A stretch of DNA of 64,000 bases from Bacillota bacterium (lineage in GTDB: Bacteria > Bacillota > Clostridia > Christensenellales > Aristaeellaceae), in assembly GCA_023459275.1 (NCBI GenBank), contig JAEWVC010000110.1, positions 1-64,000 of the forward strand, read 5' to 3'. The translations under genes were made by a program, and so were the position numbers. This document shows, piece after piece, positions 56,265 to 64,000 of the stretch (its first letter is position 1; each line of letters begins with the position of its first letter). The notes below the pieces were generated by a model. The model was not told the DNA's origin. It saw only the letters and a program-made list of their open reading frames with translations, and ran no database searches.

Positions 56265-56293
56265 AGTATACCATGTAGCTGCCCTGCTGGCAA
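56265..56293 (-). promoter_or_regulatory. Promoter of the cobalamin riboswitch transcript
   Basis: Minus-strand TTGCCA (56293-56288), 17-base spacer, TATACT (56270-56265), just before the aptamer. Confidence 0.65.
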
Positions 56294-56334
56294 GGGCGGG
56301 GAGGGACCCTTTTGAGAAAAGCCCCTTCTCCGCC
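56289..56334. repeat. GGGCGGGGAGGGA-type palindrome, copy 2
   Basis: ggcaagggcggggaggga (56289-56306) with the imperfect complementary arm ccccttctccgcc ending at 56334; loop cccttttgagaaaag. The left 15 bases match the repeat near 49535. It lies between the divergent riboswitch and DeoR genes. Confidence 0.55.
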
Positions 56335-56350
56335 ATATTCCTCCATCTCA

Positions 56351-56379
56351 TTTACACCACAGCCAACCTGTGCTATGCT
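56351..56379 (+). promoter_or_regulatory. Promoter of the DeoR-type regulator gene
   Basis: TTTACA (56351-56356), 17-base spacer, TATGCT (56374-56379). Confidence 0.5.
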
Positions 56380-56443
56380 GGAAGCGCGCGCAAGCGCGCA
56401 AAAAGAAGCGGCGTTCTTTAAAAAAGCGCGGAGGAACCAAAAA

Positions 56444-57229
56444 ATGCTGAACATTGAGCGCACCGACAGCATCATGAAGGAGCTGCGGCTGAAAAAGGCC
56501 GTGCTGGTAAACCAGCTTGCCAGGCAGTACGGCGTCAGCCCCTCCACCATCCGCCGGGACTTTGCGGACCTGGAGGAGCAGGGGCTTTTGCGGCGCACCT
56601 ACGGCGGGGCCATGCTCATCGAGCCCCAGGCCACCATTGAGATCCCCTATACGCTGCGTACCTTTGAAAACAAGGCGGAAAAAAACATCATCGGCCGGCT
56701 GGCGGCACGCCTTGTCAAGGACGACATGCACATCTCCATGGACTGCACCAGCACCGTGGCCCATATGGTGCGCTTCCTGCAAAAGAAAACAAACCTCAAA
56801 ATCCTCACCAACAGCGCCCAGCTTGCTTTGGACTGCCTGGATACCCTCCCCGGCGCGCAGATCACCTGCACCGGCGGCAGCCTGAGCACCTTTGCCAGGG
56901 GCTTTACCGGGGAAGCGGCCCGCCAGCGGGTGGCAGACTTCATATGTGACGTGCTCTTTTTTTCCGCCAGGTCCCTCTCCATGGAGGCCGGGGTCACCGA
57001 CGTGAACGAGGAGGATGTGTGCATTAAGAAGCAGATGCTGAAATGCGCCCGCAAGGCGGTGTTCCTCTGCGACAGCTCAAAATTCGACCGGGTAAGCTAC
57101 CGGGTATTCTGCGGCCTTGAGGAGATCGACTGCCTGGTGACAAACGAAAAGCCCTCGGATGCCTGGCTGGAGGCGCTCCAAAAGGCCAACGTAAAGGTGA
57201 TCTACCCCAGGGAAAACGAACGGGACTGA
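56444..57229 (+). CDS. DeoR-family transcriptional regulator
   Basis: A 261-residue regulator. The N-terminal helix-turn-helix is VLVNQLARQYGVSPSTIRRD with EEQGLLRRTYGGAML, the DeoR signature. The C-terminal sugar-phosphate-isomerase-like sensor has ISMDCTSTVAHMVRFL, ILTNSAQLALDCLD and CDSSKFDRVSYRVF. Such repressors respond to phosphorylated sugars. The ATG at 56444 follows GCGGAGGAACC. No sugar operon follows on this strand, so its target may be the neighbouring inositol-phosphatase/LacI genes or genes elsewhere. Confidence 0.92.
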   Translation: MLNIERTDSIMKELRLKKAVLVNQLARQYGVSPSTIRRDFADLEEQGLLRRTYGGAMLIEPQATIEIPYTLRTFENKAEKNIIGRLAARLVKDDMHISMDCTSTVAHMVRFLQKKTNLKILTNSAQLALDCLDTLPGAQITCTGGSLSTFARGFTGEAARQRVADFICDVLFFSARSLSMEAGVTDVNEEDVCIKKQMLKCARKAVFLCDSSKFDRVSYRVFCGLEEIDCLVTNEKPSDAWLEALQKANVKVIYPRENERD

Positions 57230-57237
57230 TCCGCCTT

Positions 57238-58008
57238 TCAACCGTCCAAAAAGCCCGGCAGGATACGTTCCGCCGCCTCATAGCAGGCGGTGTTCGCCGC
57301 CAGCACCGGTGATTTCTCCCCGTAGTCAAACGGCCCCCGGCCCGGGCAGCCCGCTTTGCCGCCGGCCTCCGAAACCAGCAGCGAACCCGCCGCAAAATCC
57401 CAGGGGGAAAGCTGCAGCTCCCAGAAAATATCGCCCCGGCCGCAGGCGATGTCGCACAGGTCGATGGCCGCGGAGCCTGTGCGCCGAAGATCCGCGCAGC
57501 CAAGCAGGAAAGCTTCCGCCGCCCGCAGCGTCTTTTTCGCCAGTGCCGCATTGTAGGGGGAGGTGCCGAAGGTCACCAGCGCCTGGGAAAAATCCTGCCC
57601 GGAAACGTGGATGGGCTTTCCGTTCATACAGGCGCCCCTTCCCTTCTCCGCATGAAAAAGTTCCCCGGTATAGGGGTTCAGTATAGCGGCCAGCACGGGC
57701 TCCCGGTTCTTCAAAAGCGCCACGGAAATGGAGGAGCATTTTCTGCCCCGCATAAAGTTGGTGGTGCCGTCGATGGGGTCCACCAGAAAGGTGGGCGCGT
57801 CTGTTAGCTGTTCATTTTCCTGTTCCTCAGCAAAAAAGGAGGCCTCCGGCATGGCCTCATGAAGCTGCTTAAGCAGAAACGCCTGTACCTCCATGTCCGC
57901 CTTTGTCACAAAGTTGGCGTGGCCTTCCTTTTGAAAGACCTCCGGATTTTCAAAGCCCAGCATCACATCCCCCGCCGCGCGGACGATGGACAGTATACGA
58001 TCGGTCAT
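57238..58008 (-). CDS. Inositol monophosphatase family protein
   Basis: A 256-residue Mg2+/Li+-type phosphatase. The metal site is FFAEEQE, then VDPIDGTTNFMRG, and the C-terminal LSPWDFAAGSLLVSEAGG. Family members act on inositol phosphates, fructose-1,6-bisphosphate or related sugar phosphates. It overlaps the LacI-type gene by ATGA, so the two are translated together. The ATG at 58008 has GGAGG upstream. Confidence 0.92.
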   Translation of the reverse strand: MTDRILSIVRAAGDVMLGFENPEVFQKEGHANFVTKADMEVQAFLLKQLHEAMPEASFFAEEQENEQLTDAPTFLVDPIDGTTNFMRGRKCSSISVALLKNREPVLAAILNPYTGELFHAEKGRGACMNGKPIHVSGQDFSQALVTFGTSPYNAALAKKTLRAAEAFLLGCADLRRTGSAAIDLCDIACGRGDIFWELQLSPWDFAAGSLLVSEAGGKAGCPGRGPFDYGEKSPVLAANTACYEAAERILPGFLDG

Positions 58009-59039
58009 ATTTCCTCCGTTGATCCCAAAAGGCTGCGCACCGACTGCCGGGATACCAGCCGGACAGGCAGCACGATGCTTCTTGGGGCATTGGGTTTCAG
58101 GCCCTGCAATTCATCGGTGAGCATTCTGGCGGCAATGACGCCCTTGTCCACCACATCCTGGTGTACGGTGGTCAGCTGCGGGCTGGTGAGGCGGGCAATG
58201 TTCAGATCGTCAAAGCCCACCAGGGAAATGTCCTCCGGCACCTTCCTGCCCGCTTCGTGCAGCCCCGAGATAAGCCCCGCGGCCAGGATGTCGGCGGTGG
58301 CGAAGATGGCGGTGCAGTCCGTCCTCCGGGCCAGCTCCCGGCCCAGCGCCGTACCCTGCTCAATGCCGATCTCCCGCTGGTATACATTTTCCGTCCTGAC
58401 AGGCACGCCAAATTCTTCAAGCGCCCGGCAATACCCTTTGAAGCGCCGGGCTAGCACGCCTTCCTGCAAAATGGGCGGGCCGCAGAAGAGGATCTCCCGG
58501 TGGCCGTTTTCCAGCAGGTGCTTCGCGCCCAGGTATCCGCCCTGCTCGTCCTCCAAGCGTACCTGCAGCACCCGTTCATCCTGGATGTAGCTGTCGATAA
58601 GCAGAGTGGGCGTCTTGTGGGCCATCAGGCTTTGATAAAAGTCCGTGGGGAAGATACCCGTCAGGATCAGCCCGTCCAGGTTCCAGTTATTCAAAAGGGA
58701 GAGCAGTTCCGGTACGTTGTCAATGGTGCGCACCATCAGGTAGTAGCCCCGCTCCCGAAGCGTCTGCTCGATCCCCGCCAGCAGCGCCCCATGGAAAGGG
58801 TCCTGGAAAAAACCGCCGCTCTCCAAGGGCACCAGATGGTTGATGACCCCAATGATTTTGGAGGTGTTGTTCACCAGTGCCCGGGCGGACATGTTGGGGA
58901 CATACTTCAGCCGCGTGATGGCGGCCTGGATCCTTGCCACCATTTCCGGCGATACGCGCCCCACGCTGCCGTGGATCACGTTGGATACCGTGGTGGTGCT
59001 CACGCCCACCGCCCTTGCCACATCCTTGATGGTGACCAA
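58005..59039 (-). CDS. LacI-family transcriptional regulator
   Basis: A 344-residue regulator. The helix-turn-helix is TIKDVARAVGVSTTTVSNVI, with the hinge helix VPNMSARALVNN, and the sugar-binding domain has IIGVINHLVPL, TALGRELARRTDCTAIFA and DISLVGFDDLNIARLTSP. The start is TTG at 59039 behind CGGAGG. It is divergent from the sugar ABC transporter and GH65 genes and is the natural candidate to repress them. The likely inducer is an oligosaccharide or alpha-glucoside. Confidence 0.93.
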   Translation of the reverse strand: MVTIKDVARAVGVSTTTVSNVIHGSVGRVSPEMVARIQAAITRLKYVPNMSARALVNNTSKIIGVINHLVPLESGGFFQDPFHGALLAGIEQTLRERGYYLMVRTIDNVPELLSLLNNWNLDGLILTGIFPTDFYQSLMAHKTPTLLIDSYIQDERVLQVRLEDEQGGYLGAKHLLENGHREILFCGPPILQEGVLARRFKGYCRALEEFGVPVRTENVYQREIGIEQGTALGRELARRTDCTAIFATADILAAGLISGLHEAGRKVPEDISLVGFDDLNIARLTSPQLTTVHQDVVDKGVIAARMLTDELQGLKPNAPRSIVLPVRLVSRQSVRSLLGSTEEI

Positions 59040-59078
59040 ACGTTCCGCCTCCGTTTTTCCCCGATTCCATGTTGTTTC

Positions 59079-59106
59079 ATTATATCATAGAATGGATGGT
59101 TTGCAA
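59079..59106 (-). promoter_or_regulatory. Promoter of the LacI/inositol-phosphatase operon
   Basis: Minus-strand TTGCAA (59106-59101), 16-base spacer, TATAAT (59084-59079). Confidence 0.7.
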
Positions 59107-59142
59107 GGACGACCTGTTTAGACCATAACAAGTTTTTTTGTA

Positions 59143-59190
59143 CGTTTTGCGTGAAACGGTATTGACACGGGGAAAAGCCGGTGATATACT
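59143..59190 (+). promoter_or_regulatory. Promoter and possible LacI operator of the sugar transporter operon
   Basis: TTGACA (59162-59167), 17-base spacer, TATACT (59185-59190). Just upstream, CGTTT (59143-59147) and AAACG (59154-59158) form an inverted repeat with the AACG core typical of LacI-family sites. Confidence 0.65.
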
Positions 59191-59311
59191 TTGGCTAGTT
59201 GAACGTAAAACCTTGCCAAATCCCACAGGCTTCCTTTTCCCAATCCGGGCCTAAGGAGAGGCGGCGCTTCTCCCTATGCATACCATCACCCAACAAAAAG
59301 GAGGAACCCCC

Positions 59312-60694
59312 ATGAAAAAATTCGTAGCCCTGCTCCTGAGCCTGATACTGGCTCTGGGCGCCGCATCCGCCCTGGCGGCCGACAAGGTCGTCCTCACGCT
59401 GGGCATCTGGCCGGAGGACACGGATACCAGCGGCCTGGCCGCCCACGAGAACGATTTTCTGCCCGCCTTCCAGGCGGCCATGCCCGACGTGGAAGTGGTG
59501 AAGGCTCACTACAAGTACGCCGTGGATACCTTCATCTCCATGGCGGAAGCCGGCACGGTGCCCACCTTGTTTGAGACCTGGTACACCGAACCCCAGAAGC
59601 TCATCAAGGGCGGCTTTGTGGCCGACATCACCGATGAGCTCCAGGAGCTTGGCTGGCTGGACAGGATGAACCCCATGGTCCGCACGCTCCTTTCCGATGA
59701 GAACGGCCGCGTGTACGGCATGCCCCGTGACAGCTACGCCCTGGGCCTGATGATCAACGCGCAGGTGTTTGAAGACGCTGGCCTGGTGGATGAAAACGGC
59801 ATTCCCTTGTACCCCAAGACCTGGGATGAATTCATCACCGCCGGCCAGACCATCAAGGAAAAAACCGGTTCTGCCGCCCTGTGCCTCCTGGCTGCCGACA
59901 ACGCCGGCGGCTGGCACTTCAGCAACATCGCCTGGAACTATGGCGCCGTGCTGGAGACCCAGGACGAAAACGGCAAATGGCAGGCCAACCTGAACAGCCC
60001 CGAAGCCGTGGCCGCCATGAGCATGGTCAAGGACCTGAAATGGAAGTATGACCTTCTGACCAGCGATCCCACCACCGAAAACTGGGGCACGGGCTTTGCC
60101 CAGCTGGGCACCGGCGCGGCTGCCATGTATATTGGCGCCAATGACGCCGTGAACATGCCCACCGCCCAGAACGGCTTGCCCGTTGACAAGCTGATGATGG
60201 TCGGCATCCCCGCCGGCGATGGCGGAAAAGCCTACGCGCTGGGCGGCGGCACGCCTTACATGTTCGCCAAGGGTTCCACCCATGAGCAGATCATGGCCGG
60301 CCTCAAGTATCTGGAATGCATGGGCCGCGCCCCCGTCCTCACCGACGCCGCCAAGCAAGGCATGGAGAGCGACGCCAATACCCGCGTTGAGCAGGGCATC
60401 CCGGTGATCAACCTGCCAGTTCCCGCCTGGGATGACGATGAGTACAACGGCTTCCGCGAGTCTGTAACCGCAAAGTACAGCAATGTGGATGCCAGGATGT
60501 TTGCCCCCTACTTCGACCTCATCAATTCCGGAGCCCTGAAAATGGAAGAGCCCGCCCAGACCCAGGATATGTACGCGGAGCTCACCAAGGTGCTGCAGGC
60601 CGTGGTCACCGACCAGAATGCCGATGTGCAGGCGCTGCTGGATACCGCCGATGCAAACCTCCAGACGCTGCTGGACGATGGCGTGAACAAGTAA
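59312..60694 (+). CDS. Sugar ABC transporter substrate-binding protein
   Basis: A 460-residue family 1 extracellular solute-binding protein. The signal peptide FVALLLSLILALGAASALAA has no lipobox Cys, unlike most Gram-positive binding proteins. Typical segments are VDTFISMAEAGTVPTLFETW, DENGRVYGMPRDSYALGLMI, YPKTWDEFITAGQTIKEKTG and ALGGGTPYMFAKGST. It delivers oligosaccharides to the two permeases that follow. The ATG at 59312 follows AAAAGGAGG; an upstream in-frame ATG at 59276 is not needed. A strong hairpin follows the gene. Confidence 0.93.
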   Translation: MKKFVALLLSLILALGAASALAADKVVLTLGIWPEDTDTSGLAAHENDFLPAFQAAMPDVEVVKAHYKYAVDTFISMAEAGTVPTLFETWYTEPQKLIKGGFVADITDELQELGWLDRMNPMVRTLLSDENGRVYGMPRDSYALGLMINAQVFEDAGLVDENGIPLYPKTWDEFITAGQTIKEKTGSAALCLLAADNAGGWHFSNIAWNYGAVLETQDENGKWQANLNSPEAVAAMSMVKDLKWKYDLLTSDPTTENWGTGFAQLGTGAAAMYIGANDAVNMPTAQNGLPVDKLMMVGIPAGDGGKAYALGGGTPYMFAKGSTHEQIMAGLKYLECMGRAPVLTDAAKQGMESDANTRVEQGIPVINLPVPAWDDDEYNGFRESVTAKYSNVDARMFAPYFDLINSGALKMEEPAQTQDMYAELTKVLQAVVTDQNADVQALLDTADANLQTLLDDGVNK

Positions 60695-60719
60695 TCCCTC
60701 CTTTCAACCCTTCCCTGTT

Positions 60720-60752
60720 GCCGGGAGAGCCGGTCCTGCCGGCTCTCCCGGC
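60720..60752 (+). promoter_or_regulatory. Intercistronic hairpin after the binding-protein gene
   Basis: A perfect 14-bp stem GCCGGGAGAGCCGG/CCGGCTCTCCCGGC with a 5-base loop and no T run. It probably stabilises the binding-protein mRNA and gives it higher expression than the permeases. Confidence 0.75.
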
Positions 60753-60908
60753 ATTGTGTTATGATAGTATCCTGGTGCTGGTCATGCCCATTGCCCAAAC
60801 GGGCCTTTGGGAAAGCGCGCTTCTTTGAACGGATCCATGCCTGCCGCTTCTTCATCTCCGCGCGTTTTCCCAAGCGCCTCCCAAGAAAGGATCAAGGAGG
60901 AGAGGAAC

Positions 60909-61817
60909 ATGTTATCCACAGCGCCGGTAAAGCCGCACCGCACATTGCGCGCCAGATACGGCAGGGATGTGATCGCTTGGCTGATCATGCTGCCCAGCAT
61001 CGCGCTGTTCGCATTTTTCGTGTGGGTTCCCCTGGTGCAAAGCATCCGGCTGAGCCTGTATGAAACCGAAGGCATCCGCATCGTCCAGTACACCGGCCTT
61101 GAGAACTTCAAGGCGGTGTTTGCCCACCCGGATTTCTGGCCCGCGGTGCGCAACACCCTCCTGTATACCCTCTGGTCCCTGGTCATCGGCTTCTTGGTTC
61201 CCATTGTGCTGGCGGTATTGATCCAGGAGATGGTATACGGCAAGAGCCTGTTCCGGGTGTCTGTGTACCTGCCCAACATCGTGCCCGGCCTTGCCACAGT
61301 GTTTTTGTGGCGGTACCTGTTTAAAAGCGGCGACAACGGCGGGCTGAACATGCTTTTAAATGCCGTCGGCCTGCCTTCCGGCACGTGGCTGAGCAACGCC
61401 AGCCTGGCCATTCCGGTGATCGTTGTGGCTATGACCTGGAAAGGCGCCGGGGCTACCACCCTCATCTATCTTGCGGGTTTGCAGGGCATCAACCCGGAGC
61501 TTTACGAAGCCGCCATCATCGACGGGGCCAATGTGCGCCAGCGCATCGCCCACATCACGGTTCCCCAGCTGTATAACCTGGGCCGGACGCTGCTTATATT
61601 GCAGGTGATCGCCGTGTTCCAGGTGCTTTACGAGCCCCTGGTCATGACCAACGGCGGCCCCAACAACGCCTCCATCTCCCTGATGCAGCTGGTGTTCCGC
61701 TACGCCTTCGAACGGTATGACTATTCCAAGGCCGCGGCGGTGTCCGTGATCATCTCCGTGGCGCTGGTCACGCTTACCTTGCTCTACAACAAGCTCAACA
61801 GACCGAAGGACATGTGA
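60909..61817 (+). CDS. Sugar ABC transporter permease (MalF-like)
   Basis: A 302-residue protein with six predicted membrane segments. The EAA loop that contacts the ATPase is ELYEAAIIDGANVRQRIAHI. VPLVQSIRLSLYETEGIRIV is the usual loop after helix 1. The ATG at 60909 follows AAGGAGGAGAGG; an in-frame start at 60807 is unsupported. No ATPase gene is in the window, so a shared MsmX-type ATPase encoded elsewhere is likely. Confidence 0.93.
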   Translation: MLSTAPVKPHRTLRARYGRDVIAWLIMLPSIALFAFFVWVPLVQSIRLSLYETEGIRIVQYTGLENFKAVFAHPDFWPAVRNTLLYTLWSLVIGFLVPIVLAVLIQEMVYGKSLFRVSVYLPNIVPGLATVFLWRYLFKSGDNGGLNMLLNAVGLPSGTWLSNASLAIPVIVVAMTWKGAGATTLIYLAGLQGINPELYEAAIIDGANVRQRIAHITVPQLYNLGRTLLILQVIAVFQVLYEPLVMTNGGPNNASISLMQLVFRYAFERYDYSKAAAVSVIISVALVTLTLLYNKLNRPKDM

Positions 61818-61831
61818 GGGGAGGCGAGCGT

Positions 61832-62734
61832 ATGAAACGGCTGAAGGCAAAATCGGACGGAGCCATCCGCGGCTATGACCTGCGCAGGCCCTCCGTATCC
61901 ATCGGTTACAGCATCATGTTTGTAGTCCTTGTCATCGCCTTTGTGGTCTCCCTGCTGCCTATCCTGTGGGTGGTGCTGGCGGGCTTCAAGGAGCTTCAGG
62001 AGTTTACAAGGGGTATCAAAGGCCTGGATAACCATTACCATCCCCAGTTTTTCCCGGCGTCCTTCAAGCTGGACGGATACCTGAAAACCTGGAACCAGAT
62101 GAAGTATTACCGCTTTTACCTAAACAGCCTGTGGGTTGTCCTGGGAAGTTGCGTAAGCGCCCTTTTGTTCAACGGGCTCATCGCCTATGTTATCTCCAGA
62201 CTGAAGCCCAGGGGCCACAAAATCGTATACGCGCTGATCCTTGGCAGCCTGATGCTTCCCGCCACCACCAGCATGGTGCCCCTGTTCATCAACATCACCA
62301 ACCTCAGGATGATCGGCAGTTTCCTTCCCCTGTGGCTATGCATCGGCGCCAACGCTTTCTATGTAGTGCTTTTCAAAAGCTTCTACGACGCCATGCCCAC
62401 CTCGCTCCTGGAGGCCGCGCGCCTGGACGGCTGCAACGATTTGTCCCTGTTCTTCCGCATCGTGATGCCCCTGAGCATGCCCATCAACATGGTCATCCTC
62501 ATCTACGCGGTGAATGCAGCCTGGTCGGATTTCCTGCTGCCCTACCTGGTGCTTAGCAATACGCCCCTGGAGACGGTGATGGTCCGCCTGTTCACCTACC
62601 GGACTTCCGACCGCGTCAACGACATGGACGTGATCCGGGCCATTGTGTTCGCCATCATCCCGCCCATCCTGCTGTTCATCGCTTTCCAGCGGCAGATCAC
62701 CCAAAACGTGGTCTCCGCCGGCATCAAGGGATAA
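61832..62734 (+). CDS. Sugar ABC transporter permease (MalG-like)
   Basis: A 300-residue protein with six predicted membrane segments; the EAA loop is SLLEAARLDGCNDLSLFFRI. The start ATG at 61832 has GGGAGGCGAGC upstream; GTG at 61814 would overlap the MalF-like gene. It pairs with the preceding permease to form the membrane channel for the binding protein at 59312. Confidence 0.93.
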   Translation: MKRLKAKSDGAIRGYDLRRPSVSIGYSIMFVVLVIAFVVSLLPILWVVLAGFKELQEFTRGIKGLDNHYHPQFFPASFKLDGYLKTWNQMKYYRFYLNSLWVVLGSCVSALLFNGLIAYVISRLKPRGHKIVYALILGSLMLPATTSMVPLFINITNLRMIGSFLPLWLCIGANAFYVVLFKSFYDAMPTSLLEAARLDGCNDLSLFFRIVMPLSMPINMVILIYAVNAAWSDFLLPYLVLSNTPLETVMVRLFTYRTSDRVNDMDVIRAIVFAIIPPILLFIAFQRQITQNVVSAGIKG

Positions 62735-62748
62735 TGCTTTCGCGTATC

Positions 62749-62774
62749 GCCGCAGCGGCATACGCCGCTGCGGC
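62749..62774 (+). promoter_or_regulatory. Intercistronic hairpin before the GH65 gene
   Basis: A perfect 11-bp stem GCCGCAGCGGC/GCCGCTGCGGC with loop ATAC and no clear T run (gagcttttcc follows). Either a partial terminator or an mRNA processing/stability element. Confidence 0.65.
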
Positions 62775-62816
62775 GAGCTTTTCCTTCGCCTACTTTCTTA
62801 TTAAAGGACTGATACC

Positions 62817-64000
62817 ATGGCCAAAAATGCGGACGTATACTTTCAGTGCCTGCCCTTTGCAGTGGCGGAAAAGGGGTTTGACCCCGGCCACAGCCGCGTG
62901 AGCGAATCTGTCTTTTCCCTTGCCAACGAACATATGGGGGTGCGCGGCTACTTCGAGGAAGGCGGCAGCGTGGACAGCCTGCTGGGCAGCTATCTGGGCG
63001 GCATTTATGAGCTGGACGGGGAAGACACCCCCGGCGGTTACAAGGGCATCGTGAAGCAGACCCATTATATGGTCTGTGCGCCTGATTTTTTGTTCTGCCC
63101 CATAGAGGCCGACGGCGAAAAGCTGGACCTTGGCCTTTGTGCTTTTTCGGATTTTGAGCGGAGCCTGGACCTTACGACGGGGCTCATGTCCCGCAGCTTT
63201 TTATGGAAGCATGGCGGGGCCAATATCTCTGTTTCCTTTAAGCGGCTGCTTTGCATGGAGGATCCCCGCCACGCCGCCCAGCAGGTAACCGTCCGGGCCG
63301 GGAAAAAGCCTGTGTCCCTGCGCCTTCTTTTCGGCGTGAACGGGCATGTGATCCATCAAACCACCGGCCGGTGCGACTGGCAGGACCGGGGCGGGCGCGT
63401 GGACGGGCTTTGCGCGGCCCATTTGTACGAGACGAAAACCACCGGGCAGAAGGCGCTGTACGGCTTTGAGCTCCTGCTGCCCGAAAACTGTGCCGTCAAG
63501 CCCGTGGAAAAGCCGCTGTTTTCAGGCTTTCAAGTGGAGATCGCTTTGCGTCCCGGCCAGACGGCGGTGTTCGAAAAAAAGATCTGGGTGGATTCCATCC
63601 GCCGGGAGGGTCAGAGCGCGGGCGCAATTGTTCTGTTGGAAAAGGCGCTTCAAAGCGCCAGGGCGCTCCCGGGCTTTGACAGCCTCCTTAAAAGCAATAC
63701 GGACCACTACGCCGCCCTGTGGCGCACCGCGGATGTGGTGATCGAGGGCGATCCCATCAACCAGCAGGGCATCCGCTACTGCATCTTTCAACTGCATCAA
63801 ACCTACCGGGGCTTTGACGGCCGCAACAACATCGGCGCCAAGGGTCTGACCGGGGAGGCCTACAACGGCCACGCCTTCTGGGATACGGAAACCTATTGCC
63901 TGCCCTATTACCTCCTGAACGATGTGCAGGCGGCCAGGAACCTGCTGATGTTCCGCTATCATACCTTGCCCCAGGCCAGGGATCGGGCAAGGCAGCTGGA
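62817..64000 (+). CDS. Glycoside hydrolase family 65 phosphorylase (C-terminal part beyond the window)
   Basis: The first 394 residues are visible, open to the right edge. An N-terminal beta-sandwich (VSESVFSLANEHMGVRGYFE at about 28-47) leads by a helical linker into the (alpha/alpha)6 barrel with NIGAKGLTGEAYNGHAFWDT, the GH65 signature of maltose, trehalose and kojibiose phosphorylases, whose FWDxE motif binds substrate. The catalytic acid lies beyond the window. The enzyme would split an imported alpha-glucoside with phosphate, saving ATP. The ATG at 62817 follows AAAGGA. Confidence 0.92.
   Translation, partial: MAKNADVYFQCLPFAVAEKGFDPGHSRVSESVFSLANEHMGVRGYFEEGGSVDSLLGSYLGGIYELDGEDTPGGYKGIVKQTHYMVCAPDFLFCPIEADGEKLDLGLCAFSDFERSLDLTTGLMSRSFLWKHGGANISVSFKRLLCMEDPRHAAQQVTVRAGKKPVSLRLLFGVNGHVIHQTTGRCDWQDRGGRVDGLCAAHLYETKTTGQKALYGFELLLPENCAVKPVEKPLFSGFQVEIALRPGQTAVFEKKIWVDSIRREGQSAGAIVLLEKALQSARALPGFDSLLKSNTDHYAALWRTADVVIEGDPINQQGIRYCIFQLHQTYRGFDGRNNIGAKGLTGEAYNGHAFWDTETYCLPYYLLNDVQAARNLLMFRYHTLPQARDRARQL

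Overview
The window is a continuous piece of a GC-rich (about 60% by eye) bacterial chromosome. Strong AGGAGG-type ribosome binding sites, frequent TTG and GTG starts, many 4-base ATGA overlaps, a CtsR heat-shock box, an ECF-type vitamin transporter component and NfnAB electron bifurcation point to an anaerobic Firmicute of the class Clostridia. A Christensenellales-like gut lineage is my best guess, but no rRNA is present to settle it. No phage, plasmid, CRISPR array, tRNA or rRNA was seen. This is ordinary chromosome with dense housekeeping operons and several families of small palindromic repeats between genes.

Layout. 1-5.8 kb, minus strand: a secreted repeat protein cut by the window edge, an ECF S component, an acetyltransferase, nfnB-nfnA and a ThuA-like protein. 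5.9-12.4 kb, plus strand: a complete F-type ATP synthase operon. Here the delta subunit is not a separate gene; its C-terminal domain is fused to the N-terminus of alpha, the most unusual thing in the window. 12.6-22.3 kb: radical SAM/SPASM protein, phosphoribosyltransferase, lipase-like hydrolase, degenerate acyltransferase, XRE membrane regulator, ogt, tyrosine phosphatase, and an AraC regulator divergent from a dehydrogenase/isomerase sugar pair. 22.8-27.4 kb: secreted parvulin-like foldase, zinc-type binding protein, RdgB-like pyrophosphatase, GT8 glycosyltransferase and a probable 6S RNA. 27.4-37 kb: Smr-less MutS2 relative, two ABC export systems (one under a YtrA-type GntR repressor) and a MATE exporter.

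37-49.5 kb: ferritin-like/DUF1858 pair; NAD synthetase with two acetyltransferases and a HAD phosphatase; a flavodoxin interrupted by an in-frame TGA beside an FMN-binding protein; three secreted proteins (DUF6273, PIG-L deacetylase, phosphodiester glycosidase); an EamA exporter; a HerA-like ATPase. 49.7-57.2 kb: clpB behind a CtsR operator, a serine beta-lactamase-like hydrolase, an amidase, a peroxidase/OhrR-type regulator pair, a cobalamin riboswitch controlling a lone corrinoid-binding protein, and a DeoR regulator. 57.2-64 kb: inositol-phosphatase and LacI regulator divergent from a sugar ABC transporter (binding protein plus two permeases) that leads into a GH65 glycoside phosphorylase, cut by the right edge. 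Together these form an alpha-glucoside uptake and phosphorolysis locus.

Repeated small elements are a theme: (i) a two-hairpin element placed directly after stop codons, in the orientation of the gene it follows (five copies); (ii) a MITE-like family of about 60-165 bp with terminal inverted repeats (three copies plus one relative), whose end supplies the stop codon of the adjacent gene twice; (iii) a GGGCGGGGAGGGA-type palindrome (two copies). All functional calls rest on reading the translated sequence and motifs; no database search was run.
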